This document shows positions 12,147-22,559 of a DNA stretch of 64,000 bases, in pieces. The position numbers and the translations under genes are program-made. Numbering within the stretch: the stretch's first letter is position 1; every line of letters begins with the position of its first letter. The DNA is taken from contig CM052357.1 of the NCBI GenBank assembly GCA_028551475.1, forward strand, positions 15,609,931 through 15,673,930, written 5' to 3'. Below the pieces are notes generated by a model. That model searched no databases. It saw only the letters and a program-made list of their open reading frames with translations, and had not been told where the DNA came from. Source of the stretch: Casuarina equisetifolia. Taxonomy: Eukaryota > Streptophyta > Magnoliopsida > Fagales > Casuarinaceae.

Positions 12147-12151
12147 AATTT

Positions 12152-12890
12152 CAACCCACATGTTAGAAAGATTTGTGTAATAATCCATGATTATGGTTAC
12201 AAAAAATCTATTTTTAAACTATTTTTGTCGTAGATTGTAGCATTAGTTAGGTATGAGCCTACCAAAGTGCAGCTTAAATCGATCCTAATTTTTTTTCACA
12301 TCATTTATGCAAGTTATATAAACGATGTGTTCTTAATCAACATATTTCTCAAACCAGCTCACAATCATTGAGTGAGATTGATTCTTGAGAGTTTGTTTCT
12401 CAATATCCTTCTTTGACTTTGTGAAAGTCCCTTTTACATAACCCTATTTGTTTTTTTTCCAATCAATTGATCATTAACTTGATGACTCCAATGGTCGTAA
12501 TTTGAATCATCTTTTAGTTTTCTATAGATAGAACAACACTAGGCATGGTTAAGGCAAATAGATAGTAAGGGTCATGGTAAGGATTATGAGTTTGGCTCTA
12601 TTCCAATGAGGAAGAAGCCATTTTTGATTGTTTGTTTGAAGGGATAGTGTAGGAAATTTGAATTAGACAAAAGAGTAGAATTGTCAATGGCTATAGAAGT
12701 GGTTAAAAAGTAGGTGAGATGTCATTTTCTATAAGGTATTAAACCAATAAGGTGAAGGCTTAGTCTAACAATAACTTTAGATTCCTAGAAATACCCTTGT
12801 ATAGAAATAGAGCAGAAAAAAGTAACCAAAAAAAAAAACAATGGAAAACAATTGTGTGAACCAAGATGTAGATGAAAAAAGTTTGGACCT
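12152..12890 (-). pseudogene. Copia gag N-terminal remnant
   Basis: Minus strand, around 12560-12430, shows a decayed copia gag start. A 'HDPYYL'-like and 'LTMPSVVLSIEN' run precedes a stretch equivalent to 'DDSNYDHWS...', the usual 'GSNYHSWSR' motif. Frameshifts and stops are frequent. It lies between the PBS and the solo LTR, in the position gag should occupy. Confidence 0.6.
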
Positions 12891-12894
12891 TAAT

Positions 12895-12910
12895 CCTACT
12901 CTTGATACTA
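12895..12910 (-). other. Copia primer-binding site, decayed
   Basis: On the minus strand this reads TAGTATCAAGAGTAGG, close to the initiator tRNA-Met complement TGGTATCAGAGCAGG. It lies about 12 bases inside the 5' LTR. Confidence 0.5.
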
Positions 12911-12921
12911 TAAAAAAAATT

Positions 12922-13153
12922 TGCTAAGAGTATCAAAAAGTGAACACAGAAAACACAATTGGAAGCATATTGTAACTACACCAAGTGTTGTTGCTGTATT
13001 CACACTTCTCAAAGAATAATGGGTAATTTTCCTATAGGTTAAATACAAAGAATAATTAAAGGCAAAACGGGCTGCACCCAGATGCTGGTCTTCCGGCCCA
13101 CAAACAACTTTCGTATATGCTTCACAGGGCCCACAACACCAGATATTTCAACA
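12922..13153 (-). repeat. 5' LTR of the split copia element
   Basis: A 232-bp partner of 3703-3899, better preserved at the GGCCCACA/CAGGGCCCAC section. On the minus strand it begins TGTTGAAATATCTGG and ends next to the PBS. Together the pair defines the outer limits of the element. Confidence 0.72.
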
Positions 13154-14378
13154 GATCCCTTTTATGGAAATTGCTGTCCTTTATTCTTTAGTTGACTTCT
13201 TTTCAGTTGTTTTATGAGACTAATGAATCACGTCTACATAAATAGCGTTGACTCATACACAAGTATTTTCATCAATCCTTCTTTTTAAACGTTGAATATA
13301 TAGAGCACGCTGAACTGCAAACTCCTCCAATCTTGTTTTTCTTCTTAGTGTACTTTGGCTTGGATCAACTTGAACATCAATTTTGAGCTTCAAGAATTTG
13401 AATTAGCTTAATGAAAATCAGTCCACTCCAAATTCTCACTGATCCATGTCATAAATAGTCAAGTTAAATACTATAAAAGTTGCATTTCTTGCCCAGAAGA
13501 AAATTGGAGCAATTAATGGGAATAGGAGTTGCGAGGTCTTCTGTTGACGTGCACACTCTCTCTCTCTTCACCCCAACCACCCACCCCCCTCCCACTTGCT
13601 CTCGCGCACAATCCAGTGGACGGTTTTGTTTAATACTGAAAGGCCCCATCGTCTCTTGGGAAAAAGAAAAAGTAGGAAAGGCAGATAGAGGTGTGTTACT
13701 ATTTGGACCCATATCTGCTGGGGAAGGCAGGCACTAGTCTTGCCTTGCCTAACCTCCCTTATATCATGCCATTCACTTAATTCTGCTCAACTTCCTGTTA
13801 TTGTACTTTTAAATTATTCACATTGAAGCTCCCCGGTTTGGTCCCTCTCCTTGGAGTTATTTTAAATGACAAAAAAGAAGACTAAAGAAGTAGAAAGAAA
13901 CTGAAAAGAATATTGATTTCAGGTTGGATACACCCTCCAAAAACTCGATCTCTCCACATGCCCCACCACCTACTCATCAATCTTCACGATTGACCAAAAT
14001 TCTGCCGACGCTTCGTCAAATCACATCAGCACAACACCTATCTGCTTAAACCTCGGTTTTGATGCACCCCAAGCAAAGCGTGGGAGCTCATGCTGGCTAA
14101 TGAACAGATTCTACTCTTTCACCTAGAAGAACAAGTAATTAGTTTCAACGTTTCGAAATGTAACTGTCATGTAATTCACGTTTCAACTATTTGACCAGTT
14201 TTAACAATTCCCAGTGGGGTTTATATAGAATTCGTGATGAGAGAAAATTTGTTGGTCCCGAAGAACTTAAGAAAGGATTGAATTACTAAAAGGAAGCTCA
14301 TTAAACATATTACAGCAATATTACTAAAAAGAAGCTCATCCAATAATACGTAATATTACATCAGAGATCGATCTGTTA
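13154..14378. other. Intergenic DNA downstream of the membrane protein gene
   Basis: Composition is more balanced than in the repeats. A CT-rich stretch with CACCCCCC runs lies near 13550-13600. Two overlapping open frames of 82-85 codons (13464-13737, both strands) have no recognisable domain and share the same C-rich segment, so I do not call a gene. No retroelement similarity is seen. Confidence 0.4.
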
Positions 14379-14699
14379 TCATCGTCTCCCAGGGTCACAA
14401 GCCGGGTCGTCTGGTTGATGAAGGGGATCACTCACCCTTGAGGCTTTGTCCGCCGCAAAGCTACATATCTCGGAAACAACGATGGAGAACCAAACGAAGA
14501 GTGGTGTAACAAGCAAGACGAGACCAAAGGGCACCATCCACAGTTGACTGTTTGTTGGGCGGTGCTCGTACTCCCAGCATCCCAATGTTATACCCCCTAT
14601 CATACTAACCATTAATGACCATGAATAAACCATGCATGTCCTCCATCTCTCTTGCTTCTCCTTGGGGCATTTTTCTCTCTCTTCCTTGAGGAATCCCAT
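14379..14699 (-). CDS. Small two-helix membrane protein, function unknown
   Basis: A 106-residue open frame starting at the ATG at 14697-14699. I do not recognise the family. The N-terminus is charged (residues 1-20, rich in K and E). It is followed by two hydrophobic segments, about 22-42 (CMVYSWSLMVSMIGGITLGCW) and about 54-76, joined by a short loop with HRPTN. The polar, proline-rich tail ends CDPGRR. This fits a small two-pass membrane protein, site unknown. The frame is open upstream to a non-ATG codon, but an in-frame TAA precedes it in the predicted spliced leader, which supports this start. It lies in a low-repeat island, and codon content is unlike the surrounding retroelements. A conserved plant protein of unknown function is the likeliest reading; a non-coding transcript is the alternative. 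Confidence 0.6.
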   Translation of the reverse strand: MGFLKEEREKCPKEKQERWRTCMVYSWSLMVSMIGGITLGCWEYEHRPTNSQLWMVPFGLVLLVTPLFVWFSIVVSEICSFAADKASRVSDPLHQPDDPACDPGRR

Positions 14700-14730
14700 C
14701 AAATACAAAGCAACTACTGCGGGTTTGGCC

Positions 14731-14804
14731 CTGAAGGATTTCAAATTAAGGAAAGACAAAAACAGCTATAATCTGTCTTACATAGCGCAAAAGAGAGAAC
14801 AAAC
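14731..14804 (-). other. Predicted 74-bp intron in the 5' leader
   Basis: On the minus strand CACAG is followed by GTTTGT (donor at 14804). The T-rich stretch ends CCTTCAG before GGCC (acceptor at 14731). Splicing would place the ATG at 14699 about 30 bases into the second exon. The first exon would extend to about 14940 and contains an in-frame stop. Introns just upstream of the start codon are common in plant genes; this one is predicted by eye only. Confidence 0.4.
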
Positions 14805-14939
14805 CTGTGTTATAGTTGATGGTGGTCAGAAGGAGAGGCAAAATCAGGGAGGTCTGGAGCTGTAGGTGGGTGCTGTTTATGCTGGAAGAGGGATAGAAGA
14901 AGAGGGACAAAGACACGGAGAAAAATAGGGTAGAGCGGG

Positions 14940-16425
14940 GTTAAATGGAAAGAGACCCATGACTGATGCTTCGGATTTTGCTAGTCATACAAGGAAGTTT
15001 ATTTGGGGCAGCTGGAGACGTGCCTTTCGAACAAAGTTGTTATTTGTTAAAACCAATATGTATAAAAAGAAAGCAATTGCGTCTTAGATTTTGATACCAG
15101 TCGCTGGTGGTGCTACCCGGGGCAGCTCGTGTTTGTTTTGCAGTTAGGTTTCTCGCGGTTTACTCCGGAACGCGCCTGTCCACATAGCAAATGGGTTTTT
15201 TTATGGAACTTTCCCGGTGGAGCCCAGCATCCTGGAGATAGCATCTCTCTTTTTATTCGGATAAGAATTACCATATAAAAAACTCTGTGGGCTGATTTAG
15301 GCGATTAACGTAATAATTAAGCTTGTGGCACATCTGGAGGCATTTATTGTCTGCTTTAATTTTTAAGATTAACAGAAAATTGACATAGGAGATTAAGAGA
15401 TGAGCACCAATCATTCTGGTGTTAGAAAAATCAAGTTGAAACGGGAAGTCTCCGATGCTGTCTCCGGCCACCACAAATTAATACCAAAAGAGGGAAAAAA
15501 ATAAAAATAAAAAATAAAAAAGAAAAAAAGAAAAGGAGGAAGTACAGGCCTATCCGAGCGTTTTGCTTTTACTTTTTTGCATTCATTTGTCGCGCTTGTT
15601 TGAGCTATTTGGAACGAGGCAAGTATCATGCCAAAAGCGGCAGAAAAACCAAGACACACAAGGTTGAAATCACGCCTACCAGTCTACAAACAAGTTTAGC
15701 TATAATTAACGCAAATATCGTACGGCTATAGCCTACACATTGCCTTTATGGGTAAATCACAAGATGAAGATGTTGCAAATTTCAGCGTTAAGCTGTATAG
15801 GGCTCAGCTGCGAAGCAAACATAGAAGTTTAGCAGTAACGCTAAATGTCCACACCATTTCCGAGCTGCATCTACCAACGAAAACGTCACCAAGCTAATAA
15901 TATGGCTCTACAATTACTCAAACTTCTAATTATACAAACAAATAGAAAAAAGCATATGAATTACAAAGTTAGATACATTTCCGGACCATAATATACTAGT
16001 CAATTTTATCATTAATTAGTATGCACTTGAAAGTCCTTTCTATAATGATAAAAATTGGATAAATTACATTTCATCCCCTTCAATAAACTATTTCAATCAT
16101 ACTTAGGTCTTCAAACTATTTATAAAATTCAAAACTTAATTATATATTAACTTAAATTTGATCATTAATTTGTGTTACAGAAACAATCGTACTATTTGAC
16201 AATATAAATTATTTCCATTTTATGTCTTTCTATATCGTAGGAAAATTCTATGTACATTTGTATATTAATCTCTTTATTCTAGCCTTTGGAATCCCGTCAT
16301 TCATATGTTCCTATAGTTAGCCCTTCCTAAACTTGATATAAATAGTTTGTTCGGACATGTAACTCATACACTTAATACCCAACCAACATACTCGTTCTCT
16401 TTGATGAATTTTCACTAGTTGTTTT
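14940..16425. other. Upstream region of the membrane protein gene and intergenic DNA
   Basis: Low-repeat sequence. It would hold the promoter of the minus-strand gene, but I see no convincing TATA box in the right orientation. An A-rich simple tract lies at 15495-15540. From about 15950 the DNA becomes strongly AT-rich. Open frames here (61-82 codons) show no domains. Confidence 0.4.
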
Positions 16426-17170
16426 TGTTAGCCCAATTTTTGTTAGGCTTACTAATATAGGCTTATATCAATGAATTTATGCTTGGTCTAATAAAATAAG
16501 ACAAATAGTTTTTTAATAATTAAAATATAGATTGACTAGTGTGAGTTTTGACTTATCAAATAGGACTATGATGAGTTAAGCCTATTGGATAGTGCATAAA
16601 GAATGAGTTAGATCATATCCTCTAGCTCTATATATATAGAACCATAAAGATTAGGGCAAATAGATTTTTTGATAAGCCATCTCTCTCATGGTAGGCTCAT
16701 TGTGCTTGTGTACGTTAAGCAAAAATAAAGGATAAGAACCTAGCCTAAAGATCATAGTCTACATTTGTGATTCTTCATAATGGATTGGAAGAATGATAGG
16801 TTTTTCTTAATTTCTCATTTAATCTTGTTTATAGTTTGGTCTTTTAGATTTGACTGCAAATTTTGGGTTTTCTCTCTTATTGGAGATAGATAATTCTTAT
16901 ATGTGGTATTAGAGAGGTTATGTAGAGTGTAAGACCCATCTCTATTTTTGATGTAATGCTGTTTGGAATTTTAATCCAAAATATCGTTATATTTTTCGTA
17001 TCTATCTTGTTTTGTATTTGTCTCATTGTCATTTGGCATGTAGAAAAATATGGATCTTTTAGCACATTTTGGTTTGAATTCGTACAAGTCTTAAACAGAT
17101 CTATTTAGATCTAGTGAGATAAGCCCAAGCCAGAATAGATCTATACAGATCTAGACCGGTGCTCCTAACA
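16426..17170 (+). repeat. LTR-like segment of a plus-strand retroelement
   Basis: It begins TGTTAGCCCAATTTTTGTTAGG and ends CTCCTAACA, so has TG/CA ends over 745 bp. Its first bases (TGTTA, then GGCTTACTAATRTA) match the start of the LTR at 32191. The sequence that follows resembles the leader of the copia element at 26.2-32.7 kb. No clear primer-binding site is visible after it, so its status as a complete LTR is uncertain. Confidence 0.4.
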
Positions 17171-18540
17171 AATTATGGCAACCGTCATCAACCACTAGCG
17201 CCAACGGTGAGAAGATGCCTATATTGGTAGGTTTAGGCGTTGGTGGCGAAAATAACCTAGGGTCAATTTGTTTTCCGTTGGAGTGGCTCCCGTGGGCCGT
17301 CTATTGCTATCAACATCCAAACCCATACTTTTTGTGGTTTTGTTTGCTTCATTAACAGCCATTCTGCATGGATTAAACAAGATCCATGCAGTGATCCGTT
17401 TGGGTAGAACTAACCCGTGTAAGAGGATCGTGACCCACTTGGGTAGATCCAAGTCAAATCAATTAAACCCGATCAAATCGAGTCAAATCAGGTCAAATTG
17501 GTCAAACTAAGCCAAATCAGTCAAATTGGTCAACCCAACTCCATATGAGTCAACCGGATCCAATCCAATCAACCCGACCCAATTTGAGTCAACCCTACCT
17601 GATTAAATGGTCAACGGCCTAACAATGGTCAATGGTTAATGGCCAAACCGGTCAACGGTCAATTTGGCCAAAATTTTACAACCATGCATGGAGGTACATG
17701 AGTAGTCAGATTTGGACACCAATTGGACCAAATTTTTCATTAGGAAATTCTAATCATTTTGATATGTAGCTTTAATTTTTTAAGTATTGTATAAGTTACT
17801 TTTTGGCAATTTAATGCTTATGGAGCATGTTTGAACATTTATTAAATCATATTTAATGATGTTTTATGCCATGTGATATGAATGTGTCATGTAGCAACAA
17901 TTATATAGTTTGACGTTATATTTTTGATACATTTAAATGTGACGTAAAGAATATGCATAATTTTTTTAGCATATTCTAAGTTATTATTAAGTATGCTTAA
18001 TGTTGTAATATATTTATATAATTATAACATGTATTTAGTTAACATTCATTGTAGTTGTTCATTATGTAATTGAGAGACAAAAATGGTCCTTGTTTATTAA
18101 GTCCGAATTACATACTTAGGATTGTGAGTTATATAAAGTATATTCTATAGTATGAGAGAATTTCATAATCTAATTGGGTTGTGGCTACTAAAGTAGTACT
18201 TCTTGATTAGATTGTGGGATATTAGTCTCATGTGGTGGAGAGATGTCTTTGGTTTAATGTATAGTCATACACCTAAATGAGGTGACTGTATGTTAAAATC
18301 TAAAATGATATATAGTCCAAATATGTATGAGTTTGGACTAATTAGTATGTTGAAATTTGGAAGGATGCATAGTTAGAATATGCATGAGTTTGGACTAATT
18401 AGTATGTTGAAATTTGGAAGGATGCATAGTTAGAATATGCATGAGTTTGGACTACTTGAATTAGTCTATACATCCAAAAGTGGTGGATTATGAAAATTAG
18501 AATATTCTCATGGCTATTACTATATGGATATTTTATAATT
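17171..18540 (+). mobile_element. Non-coding leader of a copia element
   Basis: Its first part (17171-17680) is unusually GC-rich for the window and full of GGTCAA/AGTCAAA repeats. The later part shares a series of blocks, in the same order, with 27010-27780 inside the copia element at 26.2 kb. These include 'TTTCAT(A/G)AT(C/T)(C/T)AA', 'GGTTGT(G/A)', 'GATTGTG', 'GAGTTTGGACTAAT'-like and 'ATTCTCATGG' blocks. It is therefore best read as the leader of a related element. No open frame with a domain is present. Confidence 0.5.
18327..18456 (+). repeat. 57-bp tandem repeat, 2.3 copies
   Basis: The unit starts ATGAGTTTGGACTAATTAGT and recurs at 18327, 18384 and 18441. Copies two and three are almost identical, so the duplication is younger than the surrounding element, which is diverged from its relative at 27.7 kb. 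Confidence 0.85.
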
Positions 18541-18639
18541 ACATGTCTGGCCATCCTAAATTCATCTTGCATATCCTTCTATCCAATCTCCAACTATATT
18601 TCCCTTCACTTTCTAAGAAGTTGTCATTGATTATAATTA

Positions 18640-20405
18640 GGGCATTATGATGGACATTGAACTTACTATCTTAAAAGCTAATCATACATGGGATGTGGTT
18701 CCTTTGTATTTTAATTATTGTCTTATTAAGTGAAAGAAACAAAGCCAATGAGATGGCATTAATTATTATGACATTTTCTTTCCTACGACAAAACATGCCA
18801 TCAATTGCCTTATCATTACTATTGCTATTCATGATTGACTGCTATATCAAATGGATGTCTAAAATGTGTTTCTCCATGGGGATTATTTTGAAGAGGTTTA
18901 TATGTAGTTTTCCCTCAAATTTTCCAATTAGAACAAGCATATAGTATATATTGGGTTTATTTAGCCCAATATTTTCCTTATACTTAAATAAGACAAATCA
19001 TCCTACTTATGGCACTTGCACATAGTTGGGTGCAATACCTAAAGCTCGCCCACCACTTAGTGTATGGCTCTACACTTCCAAGAGTTAGCTATAAAGAGGG
19101 GTTTGAGTAGACTTGGTATAGATGGGGCCTTATGGGTTCACCCAAGTACCTAAACCCAAGTGGTTAGCATAGCTACATAGGAGTGTTAAGATAATAAAAT
19201 AGTGTTTTGACTATTAGCTATAGCTTTTGGCCTAGTGATAGTACCTAACAATCCTAACAATATATTAATTGTGTAAATTTCTTTATAAGTTAAAGCAAGC
19301 ATCTCATCAATGGAATGCCAAATTCACTAAAGCGTTACTTGTACACAGATTTGTGGAGTCTTATCATGATTACTTTTTATTCACCAAGACTCAAGGTAAC
19401 TCTTTTATGGCCTTACATATTTATGTTAATGACATCTTAATTATAAGTAACAATCAATTTTTTATTTCCAAATTTAAGAAGTATTTGCATGAGACTACTT
19501 TTATGAAAGATCTTGGTTTATCAAAGTTTTTTTTAGGCATTAAGATTGCTCATTCTTTATATGGGATCTCTTTAAGTCAATGCAAGTATACACTAAAGTT
19601 GATTTTTGAAGTTGGATTAGTTAGGTCCAAGCCATCACCAATTTCAATGGAGTAAAAGAAGAAATTTACAAACACCAAATATGATACTAGCTTAAAGGAA
19701 CAGTTAAATGATATGCCTTTTGTAGATATGTTAGTTTATTAGAGAATAGTTAGAGGATTGATTTATCTAATTCTTACCATACCTAACATCACATTTCTAA
19801 TTCAACTACTTAGTTATTTCATGCTCAATCCAAAACATGGAGATTGCATTGAAGATAATAAGATTTCTTAAGAGTTATCCAAGCCTTGGCCTTATGTTCT
19901 TAACATTTTTCAAATTTGAATTGCAAGCCTATTGTGATTTACATTACAACACTTGTCCAGTGACAAGAAGATCCATCACAATTTTTGTATCATGCTTAGG
20001 AATTCATTGACATTGTGACATTCAAAAAAACAACCTACTACCTTACTATCATTAGTAGAAGTAGAATACCAATCTATGTAGATTACACAAGTGAGATAGC
20101 ACGGATATCAAATTACTTAAGAACTTTGATTTTACATGAGGCAACTAGCACTGCTGCACTATGACAATGAGGCCGTAAGAAAATAGCAACGTATCTAATT
20201 TTTCATGAGTGTATAGAAGACATCGAAGTTGAATGTTTCTATGTAAGAGAAAAGTTTTAGCATGGTATCATTGTGACACAACATATTTTTACAAAAGAAC
20301 AATCTATTGATTTATTGACCAAGGCCCTCTACAATAAAGAACATTAACACATTTTGTCTAAGCTCAAAGCATTTGACTTGTATAAAATCTCCAATTAAGG
20401 AGAAG
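18640..20405 (+). pseudogene. Ty1/copia RT and RNase H remnant
   Basis: Plus-strand copia pol. It starts with a stretch like 'ELTILKANHTWDVVPL' (about 18660-18705) and 'HDWLLYQMDV' then 'NVFLHGD' (about 18830-18885). After a 309-bp insertion it continues as LCKFLYKLKQASHQWNAKF (from 19270). The catalytic motif is LHIYVNDILI (about 19420), with YVND in place of YVDD. The open part ends at 19655, and RNase H follows with many stops. It leads into a decayed polypurine tract and LTR at 20406. Confidence 0.8.
18951..19259. mobile_element. 309-bp insertion inside the copia RT
   Basis: The RT frame breaks at 18950 and resumes at about 19265 with the expected next motif, so this segment is an insertion. 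It is flanked by ATATA on both sides (18946-18950 and 19260-19264), although AT-rich matches are weak evidence. Its ends are TTGGGTTTAT and ATCCTAACA, which suggests a very short solo LTR or small non-autonomous element. No coding capacity. Confidence 0.6.
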
Positions 20406-20660
20406 TATTAACATAATTACATTTCACTCAACACATTGTCATATTGGTCTCATGCATAAGTATAGATTATTTGTAATTATTTGTAATTATTTGTAATTAT
20501 TTGTAATTATTTGTAATTATTTACTTTCCCTATATAGAGTATGGTGTAAGGCTATAAATATGAGACTCATGCTGCATAGAGAATTACAGCAATATGGAAT
20601 AGCAATTCACTTACTCGAAGACTTTTCCTAATATTCTTATAATATTCTCCCTTTGTTACA
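20406..20660 (+). repeat. 3' LTR of the copia remnant, with 10-bp repeats
   Basis: It follows a polypurine-like CCAATTAAGGAGAAG, starts TATTAACATAATTACA and ends TTTGTTACA, giving 255 bp. It contains five perfect head-to-tail copies of TTGTAATTAT at 20471-20520. A TATA-like CTATATAGAG precedes the probable transcription start at about 20540. Confidence 0.6.
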
Positions 20661-22239
20661 AGTCTCTGTATGCCTTTGTTTGAATACAATGAATTGTCGG
20701 TGGATTGGACGTGTGCTGTATGGATAGATTGTGATAAGTTGGATGGGATTGGTTGGTGGGCGTGAGGTGGGGTTGAACGATTGGATTGATTGCTGGTGTG
20801 TGAATATGGTATTTGGTTGTTTGTTGATTAATTGAATAATGGATTGTTGGTTTGGGTGTTTTTTCTGTGCACTTGGTGGTGTGTTGAGTGGTTGGCACGT
20901 AGCGTGTTATTTCGAGGAAGAATCGAAGAAATAATTGAAAAGAAACCAAATAAGAACGCGGCTTGGGGTTAATTTTTCCCTCCAAGCAAGATGCCAAATT
21001 ACCTATTCTATCTCTGGCTCGGTCCTAGATCCTGATTGTATCATCTATGCCCTCCCTTCTACTGAGACAAAAGACCCTACATTTATTTTTGTGTTACCAA
21101 GGATAATCCTGTCGATGTCCTACCAGCAGCTGATTCGGCTTAGGTCACGGGTGCACGTGACAAGGATGAAGCTCACACATATTTGTTTCCCAGCACACAG
21201 TCTTATCAGCACACATATATGTAAGTTAACATCCCTCCACCTTTGAACTGTACACAAGTTCCACAATATGAATTTTACATATTGAACACACCGAGGATGT
21301 TGGTCTCATTATAATATCATAGATTAAGTTATTAAAATAACTTTGCCAAGCATCCCTACTATGTAGTACTTATTTTTCAAATCTTATTATAAAATGTCAT
21401 CATCAAAATATATTTATTACTCCCCCTCAACACAAGTTTCTTTTATGTTGAGAAATGCTGGAAAGTGGAGGCTTTTTCTGTTCTCATGATTTTCGTCGTC
21501 ATCTTAAACAAACAAACAGTTATATTAAGACAATTACGTTCTTTAACAAGGAACTATGCTTCTTTGATGGCCTATGTGGGCCGCCGCACTTCTACTTGGT
21601 ATTATACGGGGATGAGATAACTGGATAGGAAGATTTGTCCCATTGTCACGTGCGTGTTGCATCCATTTATCTTATTGGTTGGAGGGATAATTAATTGTCG
21701 GCAATCCTCCAAATACAGGCGATAAAATCACAGCAAGATCTTCACAGGATGCTTTTTCTTTCTTTTTTCGTGTTTGATTGGTCGCTTAAAACTTGCTGCG
21801 AAAGACCAAAGATTAATAAATATTTTGTGTCACTTTCCCAAGTTCAGACCCGAATTCTTCTCCGCCAAGTCTGGCATTTGATCACGGCTCCAAACTCGTT
21901 TGTAAGTAAATATTTCGAGAAGCACTTACACAGCCAGACGTGCACCTCTCTGGGCTTTATCACATCAACCACAGCACGACAGACAGCCGGAGAAAGAACA
22001 ATGAAAGCGGCAGCTTGGAACGAAAGCTTAAAAACTCCGCTTCTTTGAAGAAATTGGGCAACCTACATGGGTTCCGTAAGATCTTAAGTAATCCTCAGCG
22101 TCACTCTCAGACTTTTGTTTCTTTAAACGGAATTTTTGTAAGTGGAACCAAATTTAGAACTGATTCTGAATTTGACAAAGACATTAAATTTTGTATTTTG
22201 TTTCGCCAAATCTGGATTTGAAAAAAGTTCATGAAAAAT
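20661..22239. other. Unassigned low-repeat stretch
   Basis: The sequence here is compositionally closer to the gene islands than to the retroelements and shows no retroelement motif. A GT-rich strand asymmetry runs at 20690-20900. Several open frames of 93-117 codons overlap between 20935 and 22221, but none has a domain I recognise. A frame beginning at the ATG at 22000 (KAAAWNESLKTPLL, then stop) could be a truncated first exon cut off by the repeat at 22240. I do not call a gene. Confidence 0.35.
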
Positions 22240-22390
22240 CCATGTATGTTGACCCAGATTGTGTTTGGTGAAATTCTATATACAAGTATACATGTCAAAC
22301 AAATAATATAGTGATAACTATGAGTGTCATCCCACAAAGACTAGTAAGTACTAAGCTAACTAATTATGGATCTTTTGAAGCATAGAAAAA
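22240..22390 (+). repeat. Partial copy of the inverted-repeat arm
   Basis: About 150 bp match the outer part of the 7.09-kb and 9.35-kb arms: GTTTGGTGAAATTCTA, AAGTATACATGTCAAACAAA, AATATAGTGATAA and CACAAAGACTAGTAAGTACTA. Only the terminal part is present. Confidence 0.6.
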
Positions 22391-22559
22391 ATCTATATGC
22401 ATAGTCATATCAATGTCTTTAGTTTTGGAATTTTGAGGCAATTTGAAATGTTAAGTGGATGGTGATAAGCAGGTTGTGTCACTTGTGGAGTTATTAAATT
22501 TCATGTGGGTTGAAATATTTACAAAAGAGTCCATAGTATTCTCCATAGGAAAGGGACAT

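Larger units (their letters stand above)
3703..13153 (-). mobile_element. Ty1/copia element with about 0.2-kb LTRs, split by two insertions
   Basis: A single old copia element read right to left. Its parts are the 5' LTR 12922-13153, PBS about 12895-12910, gag start 12890-12147, rest of gag 10706-9830, protease 9815-9750, GAG-pre-integrase and integrase about 7090-5500, RT and RNase H about 5480-4030, a polypurine tract next to 3900, and the 3' LTR 3703-3899. The order is the copia order PR-IN-RT-RH. Two later insertions interrupt it: a solo LTR (10707-12146) in gag and an inverted-repeat element (about 7090-9352, plus adjoining unexplained sequence to about 9715) in the protease-to-integrase linker. 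Outer 5-bp flanks (GAATT and GATCC) do not match, so the target duplication is lost or the ends are slightly off. Confidence 0.75.

Noticed and set aside
13464..13737. Two overlapping frames of 82 and 85 codons on opposite strands.
   Set aside because: Both depend on a C-rich segment, lack domains, and cannot both be genes.
14700..14759. Longer N-terminus for the small membrane protein beginning at 14759.
   Set aside because: The codon there is TTG, not ATG, and the segment lies in the predicted leader intron.
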